Shown here: piece after piece, positions 59,846 to 64,000 of the stretch
Position numbering within the stretch: position 1 is the stretch's first letter
How the letters are laid out: the number at the start of each line of letters is the position of its first letter
From: Belnapia sp. F-4-1
GTDB lineage: Bacteria; Pseudomonadota; Alphaproteobacteria; Acetobacterales; Acetobacteraceae
Direction of reading: 5' to 3'
Length of the DNA stretch: 64,000 nt
Assembly: GCF_000802185.1 (NCBI RefSeq)
Contig: NZ_KN676113.1
Span: forward strand, 124,001-188,000
Position numbers and translations under genes: made by a program
Notes under the pieces: model-generated
Database searches by the model: none
What the model saw: only the letters and a program-made list of their open reading frames with translations
What the model was told of the DNA's origin: nothing

Positions 59846-61078
59846 CTAATGCTCGTGCCCGGCTTCGGCCTTGCCGAGCTCGGCCTTGAGCACGAAGCTG
59901 CCGGCGGCGGCATAGCGCTCGCCGGGATAAAGGCCGGAGACCACCTCGACGCCCTCCCCGTCGCCGCGGCCGAGCACCACCTCGCGCCGCACGAAGCCCT
60001 CCGGCGTGCGCAGGAACAGGATGCTCTCGCCGCCGATCTCCTGCACGGCGTCCCGCGGCACCAGCACCGGCACGGTCGTGCGCGCGGCGGCGACCTCGGC
60101 GGTGACGAAGCCGCCCGGGCGGAAGGCGCCCTCCCCGTTCGGCAGCTCGACCACGGCGCGGGCGGAGCGCGTCTCCGGGTCCAGCAGCGGGCTGAGGAAG
60201 ACGACCCGGCCCTCGCCCCGCGCCTCGCCCCGGATGCGCACCGCCATGCCCTCCGTGACGGCGGCGAGGTCGGCGGTCGGCACCGCCAGCTCCACCCAGA
60301 CGGTGGAAAGGTCGGCGAGCGTATAGACCTCCGCTTCGGCCGAGACCGCATCGCCGAGCATCCTGGGGCGGGAGGTGATGCGGCCGGCGATCGGCGCGCG
60401 GACCTCCTGGCGGCGCAGCGCCTCGATGGGCTGGCGCGGCAGGGCCTCGATCTCCGCGCCGCCGAGGCCGATGGCGGCGAGCTTCTGACGCGCGAGGTCG
60501 AGGCGGATCTGCGCCTCCTGCCAGTCGGTCCGCGCCTTCAGGAAGTCCTGCTCGGCCGAGATGCGGCGCTGCCACAGCCGCTGCTCGCGCTCGAAGATGA
60601 GGCGTGAGAGTTCGCTGGTGCGCAGCGTGGCGAGGTAGTCGCCCTTGACGGTGGCGATCTCGGCGCTTTCGACAATGGCCAGCACCTCGCCGGCCGCCAC
60701 CGTGTCGCCGAGGCGGCGATGCAGGGCGGTGACGATGCCGGCCACGCGGGCGGGGACATGGGCCAGGCGGTCGGCATTCGCGGCGACGGTGCCGGGCAGC
60801 GAGGCATGCCGCGCGACGATGCCGGGGCCGGCCTCCGCCACCTCGATCCGGGCGGCGGCGACCTCATCCTCGGTCATGCGGAGGGTGCCGTCCGCGGCCT
60901 CCTCGTCATGCCCCTCATGCGGGCCGTGGGCATGGCCGCCGGCTGAATGCGGCGGCGCAGCCTCGACCAGCGGGGCGAGGCCGAGGCCGGAGCGCAGGGC
61001 GGCGGGCAGGCCGGGTGCCAGCACGGCGGCGCCGAGGGCGGTCATGGCGCCGGCGAGGAAGGCAAGGACGGGTTTCAT
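59846..61078 (-). CDS. czcB: CzcB-like periplasmic adaptor (membrane fusion protein)
   Basis: A 410-residue adaptor linking the RND pump to the outer-membrane channel. The N-terminal anchor or signal is MKPVLAFLAGAMTALGAAVL. Residues 44-60 are His-rich (PHSAGGHAHGPHEGHDEE) and the C-terminus ends AGHEH, probable metal-capturing tails. ANADRLAHVPARVAGIVTAL and VRAPIAGRITSRPRMLGDAV are lipoyl/barrel-sandwich halves, with a coiled hairpin between them. The start ATG 61078 lies 2 nt after the czcC stop. Confidence 0.92.
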   Translation of the reverse strand: MKPVLAFLAGAMTALGAAVLAPGLPAALRSGLGLAPLVEAAPPHSAGGHAHGPHEGHDEEAADGTLRMTEDEVAAARIEVAEAGPGIVARHASLPGTVAANADRLAHVPARVAGIVTALHRRLGDTVAAGEVLAIVESAEIATVKGDYLATLRTSELSRLIFEREQRLWQRRISAEQDFLKARTDWQEAQIRLDLARQKLAAIGLGGAEIEALPRQPIEALRRQEVRAPIAGRITSRPRMLGDAVSAEAEVYTLADLSTVWVELAVPTADLAAVTEGMAVRIRGEARGEGRVVFLSPLLDPETRSARAVVELPNGEGAFRPGGFVTAEVAAARTTVPVLVPRDAVQEIGGESILFLRTPEGFVRREVVLGRGDGEGVEVVSGLYPGERYAAAGSFVLKAELGKAEAGHEH

Positions 61079-61080
61079 GG

Positions 61081-62433
61081 TCACGGCCTCCCGGCGACGG
61101 CGGCACGGCCGCGGAGGCGGGCGATGTCGGCACGTAGCTGTTGCACCTCGAGCAGGGCGGCGTTGCGCTGCTCGCCGGCGTCGGACAGGGCGCGCTGGGC
61201 ATCGAGCACTTCGAGCAGCGAGAATTTCCCGGCGGCATAGCCCTCGCGCGCCGCCGCCGCGGCCTCCGCCGCCGCGGGCAGGACGATGCGGCGGAGCGAA
61301 TCGGCGGCGCGCCACGCCTGGTCCAGGCGACGCTCGGCATCGGCGAGGGCGGCATCGAGATAAAGGCGGCCGTGTTCCGCCTCGGCCTCGGCCCGGGTCA
61401 GCTCGGCCCCGGCGCGCAGGATGTTGCCCTGGTTCCGGTCGAAGACCGGCAGCGGCACGCTGAGGCCGAGCACGAAGGCGGTGTCGCCGCCCGCCTCGCG
61501 GTAGCGCCGGAGGCCGGCGCCGAGGGTGACGTCGGGGATGGCGTTGCGCCGTTGCAGGTCGAGTTCGGCCCGGCGCTGGTCGATCAGCGCATCGAGCCGG
61601 GCACGGTCGAGCTGGCCCGGCGGCGCGGGCGCCGCGCGGGCGGGGTCGGGGCGCGGTCCGGGGTCGTCGAACCAGGCGGACCGGGCGGGCAGGACCTCGA
61701 TCTCCGGCGTCGCTAGGACTACCGAGAGGGTGCGCAGGGCGACCGCCGCCTCCCGCTCCGAGCGTTCGAGGAAGACCGCGGCGGTTTCCCGCGCCACCTC
61801 GGCCCGGCGCTGCTGCGGAAAGGCTTCCCGCCCGGCCTCGACCCGGGCGCGTGTGGCGCGGAGAACCTCATCCGCCAGCCGCACGCGCTCGCGGGCGATC
61901 TCGGCGGCGCGGCCCGCGGCCACTGCCCCGGCCATGGCGCGGTGCGCCTCGCGCGCCAGGTCGAGGCGCAGCGCCTCGGCATCGAGGCCGGTCAGCGCCA
62001 CGGCACGGTCCGCCGCCGCGATGCGGGCCTGCCGCTTGCCGCCGGTTTCGATCCGCTGGGACAGGGCATAGGTGGTTTCCAGCGAGGCGATGCCGCGATA
62101 GGACCCGCTGCCGCCAACATTCTCGGCATTGAAGGAAACATCCGGGTTGGGCCGCAGCCCGGCGGTGACGCGGTCCCCCCGCGCCGCCTGACGACCGGCC
62201 TCGGCGCTGCGCAGGATGGGCGCGCGCGTCAGGGCGAGGCTGACGGCCTGCTCGGGGGAGGCCACGATAAGCCGGCCTGAGCGATCCGCTGCGGGCGGCG
62301 CCACGGCGGGGCCCGCCTGGGCCGTGCGGCGGCGTGGCGGTGGCTCGGCGCACGCGCGGGGAGCGATGGCCGTGGCAAGCAGAGCCGCGCCCAGCAGGGC
62401 GAGCGGAATACGGAACGGAATTCGGATCGGCAT
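61081..62433 (-). CDS. czcC: CzcC-like outer-membrane efflux protein (TolC family)
   Basis: A 450-residue outer-membrane factor. The signal peptide PFRIPLALLGAALLATAI ends near RACAE. Two repeated helical halves follow, with TTYALSQRIETGGKRQARIA and VFDRNQGNILRAGAELTRAE at the matching places of the TolC fold, and EGYAAGKFSLLEVLDAQRAL near the end. It forms the exit duct for the CzcAB pump. It heads the czcCBA order, 82 nt after a small exported protein gene. Confidence 0.92.
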   Translation of the reverse strand: MPIRIPFRIPLALLGAALLATAIAPRACAEPPPRRRTAQAGPAVAPPAADRSGRLIVASPEQAVSLALTRAPILRSAEAGRQAARGDRVTAGLRPNPDVSFNAENVGGSGSYRGIASLETTYALSQRIETGGKRQARIAAADRAVALTGLDAEALRLDLAREAHRAMAGAVAAGRAAEIARERVRLADEVLRATRARVEAGREAFPQQRRAEVARETAAVFLERSEREAAVALRTLSVVLATPEIEVLPARSAWFDDPGPRPDPARAAPAPPGQLDRARLDALIDQRRAELDLQRRNAIPDVTLGAGLRRYREAGGDTAFVLGLSVPLPVFDRNQGNILRAGAELTRAEAEAEHGRLYLDAALADAERRLDQAWRAADSLRRIVLPAAAEAAAAAREGYAAGKFSLLEVLDAQRALSDAGEQRNAALLEVQQLRADIARLRGRAAVAGRP

Positions 62434-62515
62434 GGCACCCGGGGCGGACGGAAGGCGAGGCAGGCCACCGTCCCCGGTCTGGCGGGGCGCAGCGGCCGGG
62501 GCGGCTCAGCTTCGG

Positions 62516-62851
62516 TCAGGCCCTGGGTGGGCGCGCTGGGGGCTCCGCATCGTGGGAGGCGCGGGCTTGGTCGGTGAAGGCCGTGGCACGGCCCAGGGTG
62601 AGGACCAGCCTCGGCCGTCCGAGGGCCGGCGGCGTCAGGCGATCCGCCAGCTGGCAGGCGCAGTGAGAGCCGGCATGGAGGATGCCATGCGGACGCGACG
62701 GCGTGTCCGGGCCGCCATCTTGGTCCATCGCGGCGGACGACACCATGATCGGCCCAGCAGCGGGCGCGGCCTCGACGACGGGCGGCATCAGCAACGAGGC
62801 GAGCAACAGGACGAGCGTGAGCAGCCGGGCAATGACTGCCCGCCCGTTCAT
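62516..62851 (-). CDS. Small exported His/Cys protein heading the metal-efflux operon
   Basis: A 111-residue protein with a signal or anchor segment (VIARLLTLVLLLASLLMPPV). The mature part has HGILHAGSHCACQLADRL with three His and two Cys within 13 residues, a plausible soft-metal site, and a C-terminal Arg/Pro-rich tail. No named family is recognised. GGCAGGAGCG precedes ATG 62851. It is the first gene of the czc operon, so it may bind, sense or buffer the exported metal in the periplasm. Confidence 0.65.
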   Translation of the reverse strand: MNGRAVIARLLTLVLLLASLLMPPVVEAAPAAGPIMVSSAAMDQDGGPDTPSRPHGILHAGSHCACQLADRLTPPALGRPRLVLTLGRATAFTDQARASHDAEPPARPPRA

Positions 62852-62907
62852 CGCTCCTGCCCTGCCCCTGCTGCAGGTCACGCCACGCCCCCGTATCATG
62901 TGGACGA

Positions 62908-62936
62908 GGTGTAAGGTGGTGGGAAGTTCGGTTCAA
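62908..62936 (-). promoter_or_regulatory. Possible promoter of the metal-efflux operon
   Basis: On the minus strand TTGAAC (62936-62931) and TACACC (62913-62908) are 17 nt apart, about 56 nt before the small exported protein. The -10 match is weak. No MerR-type elongated (19-20 nt) spacer with a dyad was seen. Confidence 0.3.
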
Positions 62937-63075
62937 GTGGCCCGGCCGCGGGCCAGGCGGTGCGGCACGGTGGATGGCGTGCCTGGAGCACGGCGCCGCC
63001 CTTCCCTCGGCACAAGGGACAGGACGTTCGAGAGCAGGTCAGCACCCCTGGACTCGATCGATTTTGCGGAAGGAA

Positions 63076-63152
63076 TGGTGTCCCCGGCGGGATTCGAACC
63101 CACGGCCCCCAGATTAGGAATCTGGTGCTCTATCCTGCTGAGCTACGGAGAC
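63076..63152 (-). tRNA. tRNA-Arg(CCU)
   Basis: A 77-nt tRNA read on the minus strand. The acceptor stem pairs GTCTCCG with CGGGGAC (one G-U), followed by discriminator A and an encoded CCA. The D-arm begins TAGCTCAGCAGGATAGAGCA, the anticodon stem CCAGA/TCTGG holds loop TTCCTAA with anticodon CCT, and the T-arm contains GTGGGTTCGAATCCC. It decodes AGG, a rare codon in such G+C-rich genomes. Confidence 0.97.
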
Positions 63153-63172
63153 CCAGTCAGGGGCTTACCACA

Positions 63173-64000
63173 TCAGCCGCGTCGCCGGAACCGCTCCACC
63201 GCACTCACCAGCGCCGTGCGCACGCCGGGCTCGAGGGCGGAATGGCCGGCATCCGGTACCACGGTCAGCCGGGCGCGGGGCCAAGCTGCGGCCAGGTCGA
63301 AGGCGGTTTCGGGCGGGCAGACCATGTCGTAGCGGCCCTGCACGATCTCGGCCGGGATATGGGCGATGCGGTCCATATGGCCGAGCAGCCCGGCCCGCGG
63401 CAGGAAGAGGTCATGCGCGAAGTAATGCGCCTCGATCCGGGCGAGGCCGAGAGCGGTGCGGTCCTGGGCGAAGCTCGCCACCGTCTCCGGGCTCGGCAGC
63501 AGGGTGGAGCAGCTGCCTTCGTACTGGCTCCAGGCGCGGGCGGCGGGGAGGTGGACCATGGGGTCCGGGTCACACAGCCTCCGGAGATAGGCGCCCAGCA
63601 GGTCGCCGCGCTCCTCCGGCGGCAGATGCTCGGCGAAGGCGGCCCAGGCATCGGGGAAGATGCGGCGGAGGCCGGTCAGGAACCACTCCACCTCCGAGCG
63701 CCGGCCGAGGAAAACCCCGCGTAGCACGCAGCCCGTCACCCGTTCCGGATGGGCCTGGGCGTAGGCCAGGGCCAGTGTGCTGCCCCAGGAGCCGCCGAAA
63801 AGCAGCCAGCGCTCAATGCCGAGGAAGCGGCGCAGCGTCTCGATATCCTCGACCAAGTGCGGCGTGGTGTTGTCGCGCAGCTCGCCGAGGGGTCGGGACC
63901 GGCCGGCGCCACGCTGGTCGAAGATCACGACGCGCCAATGGCCTGGGTCGAAGAAGCGCCGATGCACCGCGCCGGCCCCCGCCCCCGGCCCGCCATGCAG
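63173..64000 (-). CDS. pip: Proline iminopeptidase (right-truncated)
   Basis: An alpha/beta hydrolase that removes N-terminal proline from peptides; the visible 275 residues lack the N-terminus, which lies beyond the right edge. LHGGPGAGAG is the oxyanion HGGPG motif right at the edge, FDQRGAGRSRP follows, GGSWGSTLALAYAQ carries the nucleophilic serine, GRYDMVCPP the aspartate and AGHSALEPG the histidine, so the triad is complete. The gene ends 20 nt upstream of the tRNA-Arg gene in map order, both on the minus strand. Confidence 0.93.
   Translation of the reverse strand: MHGGPGAGAGAVHRRFFDPGHWRVVIFDQRGAGRSRPLGELRDNTTPHLVEDIETLRRFLGIERWLLFGGSWGSTLALAYAQAHPERVTGCVLRGVFLGRRSEVEWFLTGLRRIFPDAWAAFAEHLPPEERGDLLGAYLRRLCDPDPMVHLPAARAWSQYEGSCSTLLPSPETVASFAQDRTALGLARIEAHYFAHDLFLPRAGLLGHMDRIAHIPAEIVQGRYDMVCPPETAFDLAAAWPRARLTVVPDAGHSALEPGVRTALVSAVERFRRRG

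Noticed and set aside
62960..63724. A 254-codon + strand open frame across the tRNA.
   Set aside because: It contains the well-known spurious translation of a tRNA-Arg gene and the antisense of proline iminopeptidase.

Overview
The window is 64 kb of very G+C-rich, gene-dense DNA (roughly 70 % G+C by eye) with about 57 protein genes and one tRNA. The gene set points to an alphaproteobacterium, most likely a Roseomonas-like member of the Acetobacteraceae: the alphaproteobacterial tsaE-amgK-murU-addB-addA-trxA block, alphaproteobacterial-type AddB/AddA, a YcgN/UPF0260 protein, a thioredoxin-reductase-like ferredoxin-NADP reductase, DUF993 catabolic genes and a YbbP-type permease. Genus is inference, not proof. 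Genes are packed with 1-4 nt overlaps (ATGA, GTGA, TTGA, even CTGA), so translational coupling is the rule. No insertion sequence, CRISPR array, rRNA operon or integrase was seen, and no stretch above 300 bases lacks a gene.

Layout. 1-7114 (+): a tightly coupled operon entering from the left edge: the C-terminus of a YcaO-like protein, a TIM-barrel isomerase-like protein, a GT4 glycosyltransferase, a PIG-L deacetylase, a UDP-sugar epimerase, a short OpgH-like membrane glycosyltransferase and a PurD-like ATP-grasp ligase. It looks like a pathway for a glycosylated, amide- or thioamide-modified small molecule that I do not recognise. 7215-10336 (-): a three-gene sugar-type catabolic operon (Gfo/Idh/MocA oxidoreductase, DUF993, TIM-barrel protein) with a perfect TetR-type palindrome before it; the tetR gene and an AidB-like acyl-CoA dehydrogenase lie just upstream. 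12783-20601: a CBS-pair protein (+), then a long minus-strand run (rsmB, a possible tiny ORF, rpe, heparinase-like, GT4, YcgN, DapA-like, cupin, YgjP-like peptidase).

20649-29570: GT39 plus DedA (+), a cyclase and a patatin phospholipase (-), a gentisate-dioxygenase-like bicupin (+), a small orphan protein, and a three-gene cassette (membrane protein, lipoprotein, peptidoglycan-binding lytic transglycosylase) that resembles a lysis module. Its start is preceded by a near-perfect RNA hairpin that buries the Shine-Dalgarno sequence. 29578-41028: ferredoxin-NADP reductase (-), then tsaE, amgK, murU, addB, addA, trxA and a PQQ-type sugar dehydrogenase (+).

41081-53858: Bax-inhibitor-1 and FtsX/YbbP-like membrane proteins (-), terC (+), an SDR (-), yicC-gmk-AEC transporter (+), an amino-acid-binding protein with a FAD oxidoreductase, then rsmA, surA and a heme oxygenase (-). 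53983-64000: oxygen-independent hemN (+) with an Fnr/Crp-like palindrome upstream; a modE-like regulator and modA (-) with a candidate Mo-box; a czcCBA-type heavy-metal efflux operon headed by a small exported His/Cys protein (-); tRNA-Arg(CCU) (-) and a proline iminopeptidase that runs off the right edge (-).
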